A stretch of DNA of 64,000 nt from UQRS01 sp050946935 (GCA_050946935.1 JBMNVR010000002.1:175629-239628), one strand, 5' to 3'. Positions 16,485 through 25,379 are shown, numbered from the stretch's first letter. Numbers and translations: made by a program. Notes: a model not told the origin generated them from the sequence alone.

Positions 16485-17396
16485 CTATTTACCGATCATT
16501 TTGATCTCGGTCTCCAGCCGGATGCTGGTGCGGATAAACACCTCGTTTTGAATATGCGCGCAAAGCGCCCGCACATCCGAGCAGGTCGCCCCGCCCCGGT
16601 TGATGATAAAGCCGGCATGTTTCTCACTGACCTGCGCGCCGCCGATGGTGTATCCTTTGAGGCCACACTGCTCAATCAGCGTTCCGGCGAAATTTCCCGG
16701 CGGCCGCTTGAACACGCTGCCGGCGCTCGGGTACTCGAGCGGTTGCTTATCGCGTCGGCGGCCGAGCAAATCGTCCATCACCCGTCGGATTTCCTCCGGA
16801 TCGCCCGGCTCCAACCGCAGCCGGAGGGAAAGGATCACCTCTCCCGAGTGGGTATAAGCGCTGCGGCGGTAACCGAGCGCCAGCGCCTCCCCCTCCCGCT
16901 CGCCGAGCGTTCCATCGGGCGCGATATGCCGGCAGGAAAGAAGAACCGCCTTCATCTCCGAACCATAGGCGCCGGCGTTCATGTAAGCCGCGCCGCCCGC
17001 CGTGCCGGGGATACCCCAGGCAAACTCCAGCCCGGTAAGCGAATGATCCAGTGCCGCGCTGCAAACCCGGGACAGCTTCGCCCCCGCACCACATACCAGC
17101 TCGGTCGCGCCATCCAGATCAATATCCGACAAACCGCCGCCGACATGGATCACCGCCCCCTCGATTCCGAGGTCGGAAACCAGCAAATTAGAGCCGTTGC
17201 CCAAAATGGTAAAGGGAACTTCCCATTTGTGGCAGGCCTCTATCAAACTGATCAGAGTCGCCTCTCCCGCCGGTTCCAGAAACAGGTCGGCCGGGCCGCC
17301 GATTTGAAAAGAGGTATGCCGGCTCATCGGTTCCATTTCCCGGCAAACACAATTCAACTCTGTCGCATAGGTTTTCAGCGCAGTGTAATCCGCCAA
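16485..17396 (-). CDS. murB: UDP-N-acetylenolpyruvoylglucosamine reductase
   Basis: FAD-dependent enzyme that reduces UDP-GlcNAc-enolpyruvate to UDP-MurNAc in peptidoglycan synthesis. The 303 residues show the FAD-binding motifs GNGSNLLV and GIPGTAGGAAYMNAGAYG, the catalytic serine in PSAGSVFKRP and the final catalytic glutamate in RLETEIKMIG. The PSAGSVFK form without the extra loop is the short (type II) MurB of Gram-positives. It sits between a ROK kinase and rapZ, 21 bases after the kinase stop, clearly in one operon. Confidence 0.97.
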   Translation of the reverse strand: MADYTALKTYATELNCVCREMEPMSRHTSFQIGGPADLFLEPAGEATLISLIEACHKWEVPFTILGNGSNLLVSDLGIEGAVIHVGGGLSDIDLDGATELVCGAGAKLSRVCSAALDHSLTGLEFAWGIPGTAGGAAYMNAGAYGSEMKAVLLSCRHIAPDGTLGEREGEALALGYRRSAYTHSGEVILSLRLRLEPGDPEEIRRVMDDLLGRRRDKQPLEYPSAGSVFKRPPGNFAGTLIEQCGLKGYTIGGAQVSEKHAGFIINRGGATCSDVRALCAHIQNEVFIRTSIRLETEIKMIGK

Positions 17397-17417
17397 TCCG
17401 CTTCACTCCAAGAAAAA

Positions 17418-18371
17418 TTATTCGTACAGCTTATAAAGGCAGGCCGCCCCGATAATTCCGGCGTCGTTGCCAAGCTCGGCCTTTTTGATGACGGTCTGTT
17501 TTTCGGTATGTTTGCTGAAGCGGTTCTCCTCCACATAGGCCCGGATCGGCTTCAGCAGATTGTCCCCTTCCGCCGAGATACCGCCGCCGATGCACAAAAT
17601 CTCTGGCTGGAAGATGTTAATAACGTTGGTAATGCCGCAGGCGATGTATTCGATGTACTGATCGGTCACGGCAGCACCGGCCGCGTCACCCGCCCGCATA
17701 GCGTCGAAGGCGGTCAGGCCGTTAACCTTATCCAGGCTGCCCGCGATTTCCCACATTTTAGAATCCGGATGCTTCTCCATTGCCTCTTTGGTCTGACGGA
17801 TCAGCCCGGTGGCGGAGGCATACGACTCCCAGCAGCCCTTGCGGCCGCAGGTGCAAGGGGCGCCGTCGTTGGCAATCACGACGTGTCCCAGCTCCGCGCC
17901 GGCAAAGTTCATCCCGGAGAAAATCTTTCCGTCGATGATGACGCCGCCGCCTACTCCCGTGCCGAGCGTGATCGCTATAAAATCCTTTGTCCCGACGCCG
18001 CAGCCGGCCAAAAACTCACCATAAGCGGCCACATTGGCATCGTTATTGATGTATACTTCCTTGCCGAAATGCGTTTTGAGCATATCCGCAATCGGCTCGT
18101 TATGAAAATCAAGATTATTCGAAAAACCAATAACCCCAGTCTCCGGATCGACTGTGCCGGGCGCGCCGACGCCAATGCTGTGTATATCCGAAAGGGTGAG
18201 GCCGGCGTCCTCTACCGCGGCTTTCCCGGCAGTGTACATGTCCTGTACAATTTCCGCTGCGGGACGAGGCGCACGGGTTTTGACCTTGCCGCGGCCGATG
18301 ATTTCAAATTTTTCGTTGATGACGCCGGCGGCGATATTGGTGCCGCCAAGATCAATGCCAAGATAGTACAT
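17418..18371 (-). CDS. ROK family glucokinase
   Basis: Cytoplasmic ATP-dependent sugar kinase, most likely glucokinase. The 317-residue protein opens with the ATP-phosphate motif GIDLGGTNIAAG, has ENDANVAAYGE-type catalytic Asp region (INNDANVAAYGE) and the ROK zinc motif CTCGRKGCWES. I start at ATG 18371, 9 bases after GGAGGT (18386-18381); the in-frame TTG at 18377 sits too close to that site. Its position between hprK and murB ties glucose phosphorylation to carbon-catabolite control. N-acetylmannosamine or other sugars cannot be excluded as substrate. Confidence 0.93.
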   Translation of the reverse strand: MYYLGIDLGGTNIAAGVINEKFEIIGRGKVKTRAPRPAAEIVQDMYTAGKAAVEDAGLTLSDIHSIGVGAPGTVDPETGVIGFSNNLDFHNEPIADMLKTHFGKEVYINNDANVAAYGEFLAGCGVGTKDFIAITLGTGVGGGVIIDGKIFSGMNFAGAELGHVVIANDGAPCTCGRKGCWESYASATGLIRQTKEAMEKHPDSKMWEIAGSLDKVNGLTAFDAMRAGDAAGAAVTDQYIEYIACGITNVINIFQPEILCIGGGISAEGDNLLKPIRAYVEENRFSKHTEKQTVIKKAELGNDAGIIGAACLYKLYE

Positions 18372-18392
18372 TTTCAAATAACCTCCAAAAAT

Positions 18393-19373
18393 TTAATCAT
18401 AGGTGTCCCAGTCGGTATCGTGCGGGACAGCCTCAAAATCCTCCGTCATGCCGAGCTTTTTCAGCAGCTCCTGCGCGGCGTTATACCCCATCTTCTTTTG
18501 CCGGTTGTTCATGGCGGCAACCTCAATAATCACCGCCAGATTCCGTCCCGGCTTTACCGGAATGGTGACCGAGGGAATTTCCATATCCAGTATGGTGGTC
18601 GTCTGCTCCTCCAGTCCCATGCGATCGTACACTTTTTCAGCGTCCCATTGTTCAAGATTGATAATCAGATCAATCTTTTCAGTCAGCTTGACCGCGCCCA
18701 TACCAAAAATCCGCCGGGCGTTGATAATTCCTATTCCACGCAGCTCAATAAAATGCCGGATATTTTCGGGCGCGGATCCAACCAGCGATTTGGAAGAGAC
18801 CCGCCGGATCTCCACCGCGTCGTCGGCGATCAGCCTGTGACCGCGCTTGACCAGCTCGATGGCAGTCTCGCTCTTACCCACACCGCTCTCCCCTAAAAGG
18901 AGAATACCCTCTCCATACACCTCCACCAAAACGCCATGGCGGGTAATCCGGGGCGCCAGATGAACGTTGAGATAGGCGATCAACGCCGAAATGAAGGAGG
19001 AGGTTGCATCGTCCGTCCGCAGCAGGGGGACGTTATGTTTGCGCGCCGACTCGATCATCACGGTCGAAACCGGTAAGCCGCGGGTGATGATGACCGCCGG
19101 CGGCTGGGCCGCCATTAAAGCGTCAATCCGGCGAAGATAATCGCTCTCATCAAATTTGTATAAAAAACTGTCCTCACTCTTTCCGATTACCTGAATGCGG
19201 TCGTTGTCAAAAAACTCATAATATCCGCTGAGCTGGAGGCCGGGACGGTTGGTCTCCGCTGTGGAGACAAACAACTCATCGGGGTTTTTTGGCATCACGA
19301 TGGATTCCAGCGAAAACTCTTTCATAATGCGAGAAAGGGAAACCGAATACGGTGTTTTCAAATTCGAACACAC
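18393..19373 (-). CDS. hprK: HPr kinase/phosphorylase
   Basis: Bifunctional enzyme that phosphorylates or dephosphorylates Ser46 of the PTS protein HPr and so drives CcpA-type catabolite repression. The 326-residue protein has an N-terminal MurF-like domain, the Walker A loop GESGVGKSE, and the family signature ELRGIGIINARRIFG, plus the C-terminal PVKPGRNLAVIIEVAAMN segment. The start is GTG at 19373 with GGGGAG just upstream; the ATG at 19325 would delete the first helix that aligns with the known N-terminus. First gene of a five-gene operon ending with whiA. Confidence 0.97.
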   Translation of the reverse strand: MCSNLKTPYSVSLSRIMKEFSLESIVMPKNPDELFVSTAETNRPGLQLSGYYEFFDNDRIQVIGKSEDSFLYKFDESDYLRRIDALMAAQPPAVIITRGLPVSTVMIESARKHNVPLLRTDDATSSFISALIAYLNVHLAPRITRHGVLVEVYGEGILLLGESGVGKSETAIELVKRGHRLIADDAVEIRRVSSKSLVGSAPENIRHFIELRGIGIINARRIFGMGAVKLTEKIDLIINLEQWDAEKVYDRMGLEEQTTTILDMEIPSVTIPVKPGRNLAVIIEVAAMNNRQKKMGYNAAQELLKKLGMTEDFEAVPHDTDWDTYD

Positions 19374-19752
19374 TCCCCATACAGAACGGATCGCGCCGGC
19401 CGCAGAAGAATCCGCAAGCAGTGCCGCAGAGCCGCAATTTTACAAAGAATATTATACTACATATAGGCAAAATTGGAAAGAGCTTTTTAACCTAAAAAAG
19501 AAGGTTTTTATTTTTTCAGCCTCCATACCGCACCCGACAGGGAGCAATCGCTAAAAAAGTACGACATCTTCCCCGCCCGCCAGAGCAAAATATGCGCAAT
19601 TGTCTCTTGTTTGTGAAATACAAATATGCAACCAGATGCTCAATGCACGCGCCTCCCCAAAAGGAGACAGACAGGGTGTTGGGCGTGACGATTTGCCCTG
19701 TGCTGACAAAACGGCGCAATTTCCGGGATTGAAAAGATACGCAAACCAAAGC
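19374..19752. other. Gap between hprK and the YaiI/YqxD gene
   Basis: This 379-base gap holds the hprK promoter (19451-19479). Short open frames on both strands are not protein-like, and I see no further gene, RNA fold or terminator that I can support. Confidence 0.5.
19451..19479 (-). promoter_or_regulatory. Probable sigma-A promoter of the hprK operon
   Basis: On the minus strand TTTCCA (19479-19474), 17 bases, then a perfect TATAAT (19456-19451), 78 bases before the GTG start. Confidence 0.6.
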
Positions 19753-20184
19753 TCACAGGCCGAGCATGTTTTGCAACGCGGAGCGAAAATTCTCATCCTG
19801 CGCGGACGTGCGCTTTGCCGGACCTTTGAGCCGGCCACCGGCCCGACGAATTTTTTTAGCAATGTGCCGCGCTTCCAAAAGAGCGGCTATATTCCGGTCA
19901 TCGTATATCCGCCCATTTTGATCCAGTGCGCGCGCTCCTTTGGCCAGGCACATGGCGGCGAGGCCGTAATCCTGCGTCACCGCAACATCCCCGGCCTGCA
20001 GCAGATTCACCAGCGCAAAATCCACACTGTCCACCCCCTTGGAAACGGTGATGGTGCGCGCCCCCTCCCGCGCCAGCTCATGCGCGGTATCACAAAGTAT
20101 GAGACACTCCACCCCGGCGGCGGTGCAAGTTTGCAAAGTGATATCCACCACGGGACATCCGTCGGCATCTATCAAAACACGCAC
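19753..20184 (-). CDS. YaiI/YqxD family (DUF188) protein
   Basis: Conserved cytoplasmic protein of the YaiI/YqxD (DUF188) family, a PIN-like fold of unproven function. The product of 143 residues starts at GTG 20184, 8 bases after GGGAGGTG, and reads VRVLIDADGCPVVD, the family hallmark, with GVDSVDFALVN and QDYGLAAMCLAKGA further on. The longer open frame to 20355 overlaps the secG terminator and is not coding. A nuclease role has been suggested for the fold but is not established. Confidence 0.93.
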   Translation of the reverse strand: MRVLIDADGCPVVDITLQTCTAAGVECLILCDTAHELAREGARTITVSKGVDSVDFALVNLLQAGDVAVTQDYGLAAMCLAKGARALDQNGRIYDDRNIAALLEARHIAKKIRRAGGRLKGPAKRTSAQDENFRSALQNMLGL

Positions 20185-20289
20185 AGATTTTTCACCTCCC
20201 TTTTGCAGTATCAAATCAAAAACGCAGCTACTTTTCCCGGGAAAAGCGGGAGAATCCTCCCCCTCTCGAACTTCCGAAAAAAGACGGAA

Positions 20290-20318
20290 AAAGGCACGGC
20301 TCATACAGCCGTGCCTTT
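20290..20318 (-). terminator. Intrinsic terminator of secG
   Basis: AAAGGCACGGCT (20290-20301) pairs with AGCCGTGCCTTT (20307-20318) around a 5-base loop; on the minus strand the stem is followed by TTTTT. It lies 21 bases past the secG stop. Confidence 0.92.
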
Positions 20319-20338
20319 CAGGATACAACAAAAATCGC

Positions 20339-20587
20339 TTATTTCCAGAGGGCAATCACGTTTGCAACCAGTACCAGCACCACAAACAAAATGGCAATAT
20401 ACTTGGTCCAGCGCGCCAGAGAAGCATCCAGCGTCCTCGCCTTCCCCTTAGACAGGAAGGTGTCGGCGCCGCCGGCGATCGCACCGCTGATTCCTGCGCG
20501 GCGTCCCTGCTGCAGCAAAACAATCGCAATGATCACGATCGAAAGAAGCCCGATCACAACGCCCACAATAATTTCGGCAACACCCAT
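20339..20587 (-). CDS. secG: Preprotein translocase subunit SecG
   Basis: Small membrane subunit of the SecYEG protein-export channel. The 82-residue protein has two transmembrane helices (about residues 3-25 and 58-79) around a cytoplasmic loop with the family motif LLQQGRRAGISGAIAGGADTFL. The ATG at 20587 follows GGAGGTGACGAC directly, which settles the start; the longer frame to 20674 crosses the promoter. It has its own promoter (20625-20653) and terminator, so it is a single-gene unit. In many Firmicutes secG is followed by rnr and smpB; they are not here. Confidence 0.96.
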   Translation of the reverse strand: MGVAEIIVGVVIGLLSIVIIAIVLLQQGRRAGISGAIAGGADTFLSKGKARTLDASLARWTKYIAILFVVLVLVANVIALWK

Positions 20588-20624
20588 GTCGTCACCTCCA
20601 CAAAATTTCTTTGAATGCCAGAGT

Positions 20625-20653
20625 ATTATAGCATATACAAGAAAGAAATGCAA
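20625..20653 (-). promoter_or_regulatory. Sigma-A promoter of secG
   Basis: On the minus strand TTGCAT (20653-20648), 17 bases, TATAAT (20630-20625), 38 bases upstream of the start codon. Confidence 0.88.
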
Positions 20654-20709
20654 GGATTTTTTTGCATCCCGCATTTCTTCCCGTTATAACACCGACGCAC
20701 CCGTCCGGA

Positions 20710-22107
20710 TCAGACCGGATGCACTTGCGCCGCAATATCGGCGTGATCGCCGTCTACCTTGTACAGTTTGTTGTTGCGGCTTTCAAAAAACTTGACCGCT
20801 ACTTGGCCAAACTGCGCATATGAGAGGACGTCCTCTTCCTGCACAGCCCACTGTTTGGCCTCTTGGCGCAGGGTTTCCAGTTCCGGCTTCAGCAAATCTG
20901 CCGGCCGGCATTCAATCGGTTTTTCATCCCCGATAATCTGCTTGCGGAAGGCCGGATCAATCGCAACCGGAGTTTTGCCGTACTCGCCCCTGACTAGACC
21001 TTTAAATTCCTTGGTGACCATCTTATACCGCTCGCCGCCAATGATGTTGAAAACCGCCTGGGTTCCGACAATCTGGGACGAGGGGGTGACCAGCGGCGGA
21101 TAGCCGCAGTCAGCGCGGACACGCGGCACCTCGGCCAGCACATCGGGCAGTTTGTCCTCCTTGCCTGCCTGCTTGAGCTGGGAAAGGAGGTTGGAGAGCA
21201 TGCCGCCCGGCACCTGATAAATCAACGCCTTGGCGTCGCTCGCCAGCATTTTAGGATTCAGAAGGCCTTCAGCCAAGTACTTCTCCCGCAAGGTGGCAAC
21301 ATACTTTGCAATTTCATCCAGCGCCTCCAGATTCAGGCCGGTGTCATACTCGGTTCCGGCAAGAGCGGCGACCATCGACTCGGTAGCCGGATGAGAGGTA
21401 CCCATCGCCAGCGGAGACATAGCGGTATCCACCACGTCGGCGCCCGCCTCGATCGCCTTCAACAGCACCATCGACGCCAGGCCGGAGGTGTAATGGGTAT
21501 GCACCTGTACCGGCAGCTTGGACGCCTGCTTCACCGTCTTGACCAGATCACTGACATAATAAGGGGTAAGCAGCCCCGCCATGTCCTTGATGCAAATCGA
21601 GTCCGCCCCGGCTTCAGCCAGGCGGCGGGCATAATCGGCATAATAATCCAGCGTGAAGACATCCCCCGTGGTATAGGAGATGGCCGCCTGCATATGGGCG
21701 CCCTCCTTCTTGGCCGCCTTGATGGCGGTCTCCAGATTGCGGATGTCGTTCAGCGCGTCAAAAATACGCAGGATGTCGATCCCGTTTGCCACCGACTTTT
21801 GTACAAAATATTCCACCACATCGTCAGCATAGTGGCGATAGCCCAGCATATTCTGTCCGCGGAAAAGCATTTGCAGCTTGGTATTCGGGCACTCTTTCCT
21901 CAGGATACGCAGACGCTCCCACGGATCCTCATCCAGAAAGCGCAGGCAGGCGTCAAAGGTCGCCCCGCCCCAGCACTCCAGCGAGTGAAACCCGATTTTG
22001 TCCAGCATGGGCAGCATGGGCAGCATTTCTTCGGTCGACATTCTGGTCGCGATCAGGGACTGATGCGCGTCGCGCAGAACGGTTTCAGTAATTCCGACTT
22101 TCGCCAT
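20710..22107 (-). CDS. Pyruvate/oxaloacetate carboxyltransferase subunit (OadA / transcarboxylase 5S type)
   Basis: Carboxyltransferase that moves a carboxyl group between biotin and pyruvate/oxaloacetate. The 465 residues show the HMGL-like barrel with the start ITETVLRDAHQSL (metal-binding Asp), GGATFDACLRFL, the pyruvate-binding RGQNMLGYRHY, the essential lysine in SICIKDMAG, and the metal ligands VHTHYTSG, followed by the PYC/OADA conserved domain. There is no biotinyl domain at its C-terminus; that is supplied by the separate carrier encoded upstream. Together with the acyl-CoA carboxyltransferase and carrier it has the subunit make-up of a transcarboxylase; oxaloacetate decarboxylase is the alternative if a membrane beta subunit exists elsewhere. 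Confidence 0.9.
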   Translation of the reverse strand: MAKVGITETVLRDAHQSLIATRMSTEEMLPMLPMLDKIGFHSLECWGGATFDACLRFLDEDPWERLRILRKECPNTKLQMLFRGQNMLGYRHYADDVVEYFVQKSVANGIDILRIFDALNDIRNLETAIKAAKKEGAHMQAAISYTTGDVFTLDYYADYARRLAEAGADSICIKDMAGLLTPYYVSDLVKTVKQASKLPVQVHTHYTSGLASMVLLKAIEAGADVVDTAMSPLAMGTSHPATESMVAALAGTEYDTGLNLEALDEIAKYVATLREKYLAEGLLNPKMLASDAKALIYQVPGGMLSNLLSQLKQAGKEDKLPDVLAEVPRVRADCGYPPLVTPSSQIVGTQAVFNIIGGERYKMVTKEFKGLVRGEYGKTPVAIDPAFRKQIIGDEKPIECRPADLLKPELETLRQEAKQWAVQEEDVLSYAQFGQVAVKFFESRNNKLYKVDGDHADIAAQVHPV

Positions 22108-22277
22108 CTTAAAGCGGCACCTCTTTCTCTATTCAACTTAAAGCGCACGGCCGTATCCGTTTTGATAAAGCAGGACTCCGGCCGGCATCCAGATTCCCGG
22201 GCTTCCGCCCCCAACGCGAGCGGTACGACCGGGTGCGTGTTTTCATTTTTATCCGGCAGTCCGGTATGCTTTCATGC

Positions 22278-22685
22278 TCAGCCGATGGTAACGATAGCCT
22301 GACCAGCCTCGACGGTATCACCCTTATTCACCATCACAGAGGTTACGGTACCATCCGCAGGCGCACAGATTTCGTTTTCCATCTTCATAGCCTCAAGCAC
22401 GACAAGCGCCTGCCCGTTTTTGACCGTGTCACCAACCTTGACCATCACGTCGAGGATGGTGCCCGGCATGGGGGCGTTAACAGCCTCGCCCGCGCCGGCG
22501 GCGGCCGGTGCAGCAGGTGCAGCAGGTGCAGCGGGTGCCGGAGCGGCTGCGGGCGCCGGGGCGGCAGCGACGGGCGCGGTGGAAACCGGCGCCGGAGCCG
22601 GAGCAGCCGGAGCGGCGGAAGCTCCAAGTTCCTCCACCTGAACGTCGTATGCTTTTCCGTTTACGGTAATTCTGAGCTGTTTCAT
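22278..22685 (-). CDS. Biotin carboxyl carrier protein (decarboxylase gamma / transcarboxylase 1.3S type)
   Basis: Carries the biotin that shuttles carboxyl groups between two carboxyltransferase subunits. The 135-residue protein has a short N-terminal strand region (MKQLRITVNGKAYDVQVEE), a roughly 45-residue flexible linker made almost wholly of Ala and Pro, and a biotinyl domain with the attachment site EAMKMEN (biotinylated Lys). ATG 22685 follows GGAGGAG. The gene lies between the two carboxyltransferase genes, 43 bases after the first and 170 bases before the second. The linker makes shadow frames in this region look misleadingly repetitive. Confidence 0.95.
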   Translation of the reverse strand: MKQLRITVNGKAYDVQVEELGASAAPAAPAPAPVSTAPVAAAPAPAAAPAPAAPAAPAAPAAAGAGEAVNAPMPGTILDVMVKVGDTVKNGQALVVLEAMKMENEICAPADGTVTSVMVNKGDTVEAGQAIVTIG

Positions 22686-22728
22686 GTTATTCTCCTCCAA
22701 TAATTCGGATATTTGGATTGGGTTCAAA

Positions 22729-24123
22729 TTAAAGCGGCATGTTGGAATGCTTTTTATCCAAGGTGGAAGCGCGTTTGCCGGACAGCATTTCAAGCGCGGA
22801 GGTGACTTTGGCAAAGGCCTCCTCCGGCCGGATGACATCGTCCACATAGCCCTCAGCAGCGGCGGCAAAGACTCCGGCGTCGCAGGAGGCATATTCCGCC
22901 TCCAGAGTCTTGCGGTCCTCCCCCTTTGCCAGCCGGTCAGCATAAAGCACCGACACAGCCGTCATCGGCTCCAGCGCCGAGATCATGGCGTCCGGGAAGG
23001 CCAAAGTAACATCCGCGCCGGAGACGGGGCCGGCCAGCGCGATATAAGCCGCGCCGACCGCGTTCCCGGTAATCAAGGAGATTTTTGGGGTCGTCGCCTC
23101 CGCATACGCGTGGGTCAGGGTGGTCATCGCCTTGACCCCGCCGGAAAGCTCGCTTTCGGCCGTGACGTCAAAGCCCATGGTGTCCACGAGGGTTACCACC
23201 GGGATGGTAAAGGCGTCGCACAGGCGGACGAACCTTGCCGCCTTCGCGCAGCCGGCCGCACAGACGCGGCCTTCTTTTTCTCCCTTGACCGTGGCAACGA
23301 CGCCGACCGCGTTACCGCCAATCCGGCACAGCGCGGTATAAATGCAGGGGGCAAAATCCCGGCACAGCTCAAGCGCGCTGCCGCCGTCGACGATTGAGGC
23401 CAACACCGCCATGGTGTCGGCGCCGTTCGCGGCCGCTTCCGCCTGCACATAATCGGCAGCCGGCGCAACCGACAGATTATTGGCCGGCAACAGGGTAATG
23501 GCCAATCTTGCGGCGTCGATTGCAGTCGCTTCATCCTCCGTCACGATGTGAGCGGTGCCGTTTTGCGCGGCGAGAGCGGCTGATCCCACCTTTTTATCTC
23601 CCAAAATTTTTCCGGAGGTTACATACAGCTCGGCGTCCTTCGACATAATCACAATATCGGCCGCGCCGGCGAGCACGGCGGCCGAGCCGATGCAGCTCCC
23701 CAGTACCAGGGAAATCTGCGGCACGACGCCGGAAAGGTTATTGGATGCGGCAATCAGCTCCCCATAAGCGGCGAGGGCGCCGACGCCTTCGCCCACATGG
23801 GCGCCGTTGGAATCATAAATCGCAAAAACCGGAAGGCCGGTCTGCGCCGCCTTTTTATACAGGCGGGCAATCTTCTCCGCCTGAGCTCTGCCCATCGCGC
23901 CAAAAGCCACCGAAGCATCCTGTGAAAAGGCGTAAGCCGGGCTGCCGCTGACATAACCGTAGGCACAGATCACCTCCGCTGCGGCGTCGCCGTTTTTGGC
24001 GAACCGCTCCAGCTCGGTGTAAAGCCCGTCGTCAAACAACTGCGCCAGACGGCCGCGCGCGGGGCTGTCGGCCAGGGCGTTCACCTCGGCCTCCAGTTTC
24101 TCGATACCACTCTGAACACGCAT
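22729..24123 (-). CDS. Acyl-CoA carboxyltransferase (MmdA / transcarboxylase 12S type)
   Basis: Biotin-dependent carboxyltransferase acting on an acyl-CoA such as methylmalonyl-CoA/propionyl-CoA or malonyl-CoA/acetyl-CoA. The 464-residue protein shows the two crotonase-like halves of the family, with a Gly-rich oxyanion motif in each (LVLGSCIGSAAVLAG in the first, ITGNAVGAAYIALAG in the second). It is somewhat shorter than the usual 500-520 residues. First gene of a three-gene set with its own promoter (24203-24231). No biotin carboxylase gene is near, so ATP-driven carboxylation is not encoded locally. Confidence 0.88.
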   Translation of the reverse strand: MRVQSGIEKLEAEVNALADSPARGRLAQLFDDGLYTELERFAKNGDAAAEVICAYGYVSGSPAYAFSQDASVAFGAMGRAQAEKIARLYKKAAQTGLPVFAIYDSNGAHVGEGVGALAAYGELIAASNNLSGVVPQISLVLGSCIGSAAVLAGAADIVIMSKDAELYVTSGKILGDKKVGSAALAAQNGTAHIVTEDEATAIDAARLAITLLPANNLSVAPAADYVQAEAAANGADTMAVLASIVDGGSALELCRDFAPCIYTALCRIGGNAVGVVATVKGEKEGRVCAAGCAKAARFVRLCDAFTIPVVTLVDTMGFDVTAESELSGGVKAMTTLTHAYAEATTPKISLITGNAVGAAYIALAGPVSGADVTLAFPDAMISALEPMTAVSVLYADRLAKGEDRKTLEAEYASCDAGVFAAAAEGYVDDVIRPEEAFAKVTSALEMLSGKRASTLDKKHSNMPL

Positions 24124-24202
24124 GTTTATACCTCCGTCCTGCTGATAAGGAGATGCGAAGCCGCACGCTCCCTCACTTTAGCATAATTACTCATTATTAA
24201 AT

Positions 24203-24231
24203 AGTATAGTACATCGTTAGAAAAATAACAA
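24203..24231 (-). promoter_or_regulatory. Sigma-A promoter of the carboxyltransferase operon
   Basis: On the minus strand TTGTTA (24231-24226), 17 bases, TATACT (24208-24203), 80 bases upstream of the first start codon. Confidence 0.75.
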
Positions 24232-24236
24232 GAAAA

Positions 24237-24617
24237 TTATAGCGTTCCTGCACAATTTTGACAGGTTGAAAATAACTTTTCTAACCGGAGGGTGTGTTTT
24301 TCGTCATTTTCAATAAATTCCAACCGTTTGAGCAGGTCTTCAGACGCCCGATCGGTATAGACCGCCTGCGTCAGTCCCTTGGTCACCGCAACATGCAGCG
24401 CCGCGCGCAGGATTCCGTCAGCCAAAGCAATATCCCCGACCGGTTCCAGGCGACCGATCGAGATTTTCTCCCCATCCAGGGTATAGAGGCAATAGCCGAG
24501 CTGTTCCTCTCCATCGGCCGCAACGACCGCACCGGCGTTGGCCGGAAGCGGCTCTCCCGCCGTTTTGTACAATACGGAGAGCCTGTCCGCCTCCCGCACC
24601 GGAAGCACCGTAATCAT
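24237..24617 (-). CDS. GNAT-like acetyltransferase domain protein
   Basis: A 126-residue protein that resembles a reduced GNAT N-acetyltransferase: alternating strand and helix segments with GYCLYTLDGEKISIGRLEPV (central strands) and ADGILRAALHVAVTKGLTQAV (the helix after the acetyl-CoA site). The usual Q/RxxGxG/A pyrophosphate loop is weak, so catalysis is uncertain. A Cys pair (CQNC) sits at the C-terminus. It follows rluB by 15 bases on the same strand and is the last gene of the M50-scpAB-gerW-dac-rluB run. Confidence 0.75.
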   Translation of the reverse strand: MITVLPVREADRLSVLYKTAGEPLPANAGAVVAADGEEQLGYCLYTLDGEKISIGRLEPVGDIALADGILRAALHVAVTKGLTQAVYTDRASEDLLKRLEFIENDEKHTLRLEKLFSTCQNCAGTL

Positions 24618-24632
24618 TCACATACCATCCTT

Positions 24633-25379
24633 TCAGACCTCTTCCTCTCTCTGCGGCGCGGAAACGTTGGTTAGATGCCGCATCTCCTTTTCATTCAGCT
24701 CCCGCCAGCTTCCGGGCTTCAACATGCCGAGCTTCACGCCGGCAATCATCGTCCGCTTCAGCCGGATAACCGTGAGGCCGACCGCCTCGCACATGCGGCG
24801 AATCTGGCGGTTTTTCCCCTGATAGAGGGTAAAGTGAAGCACCGTGCGATCCTCCCCCTTGCTGATGGTATGCACCTCGCAGGGGCGAGTACGCTCCCCA
24901 TCCAACAGAATACCCGCAGCCATTTGATCGAGCTGCTCCCCGGACGCCTGGCCGCGCACCGTTACCCGGTAAACCTTCGACACATGGCGAGAGGGATGGG
25001 TCAGCAGATTCGCAAAATCCCCGTCGTTGGTCATGAGCAGCAACCCCTCTGAATCCCGGTCAAGCCGCCCCACGGGAAACAGCCGAACCCCGGCGTCGGC
25101 CACCAGCTCGCTGACGCACTTGCGCCCCCGCTCGTCTGACAGGGTCGTTACATACCCACGCGGCTTGTGGAGCATAATATACATCTTTTTCTTTTGCCCG
25201 ACAACCCGCCGGCCGGCGAACATCACCTTGTCCCGTTTCGGGTCGACCCGGTCGCCGAGCTTGACCGGGCGCCCGTTGACCTTGACCCGGCCGGCCTCGA
25301 TATATTCCTCCGCCTTTCTGCGGGAGGCAACACCACATTCCGACAGGTATTTCTGCAACCTGATTTTATTCTCTTTCAT
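24633..25379 (-). CDS. rluB: Ribosomal large-subunit pseudouridine synthase (RluB/RsuA family)
   Basis: Converts a specific uridine to pseudouridine in rRNA. The 248-residue protein has an N-terminal S4 RNA-binding domain (RLQKYLSECGVASRRKAEEYI) and the RsuA/RluB catalytic domain with GRLDRDSEGLLLMTNDG, where the Asp in LDRDSEG is the catalytic residue, and KNRQIRRMCEAVG near the end. Many Clostridia carry this gene after dac and scpAB, as here. The exact uridine modified (2605 in E. coli numbering for RluB) is inferred from family only. Confidence 0.94.
   Translation of the reverse strand: MKENKIRLQKYLSECGVASRRKAEEYIEAGRVKVNGRPVKLGDRVDPKRDKVMFAGRRVVGQKKKMYIMLHKPRGYVTTLSDERGRKCVSELVADAGVRLFPVGRLDRDSEGLLLMTNDGDFANLLTHPSRHVSKVYRVTVRGQASGEQLDQMAAGILLDGERTRPCEVHTISKGEDRTVLHFTLYQGKNRQIRRMCEAVGLTVIRLKRTMIAGVKLGMLKPGSWRELNEKEMRHLTNVSAPQREEEV

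Noticed and set aside
19325..19373. ATG at 19325 as the hprK start
   Set aside because: It removes the first helix that aligns with known HprK and has no ribosome site, whereas GTG 19373 has GGGGAG upstream.
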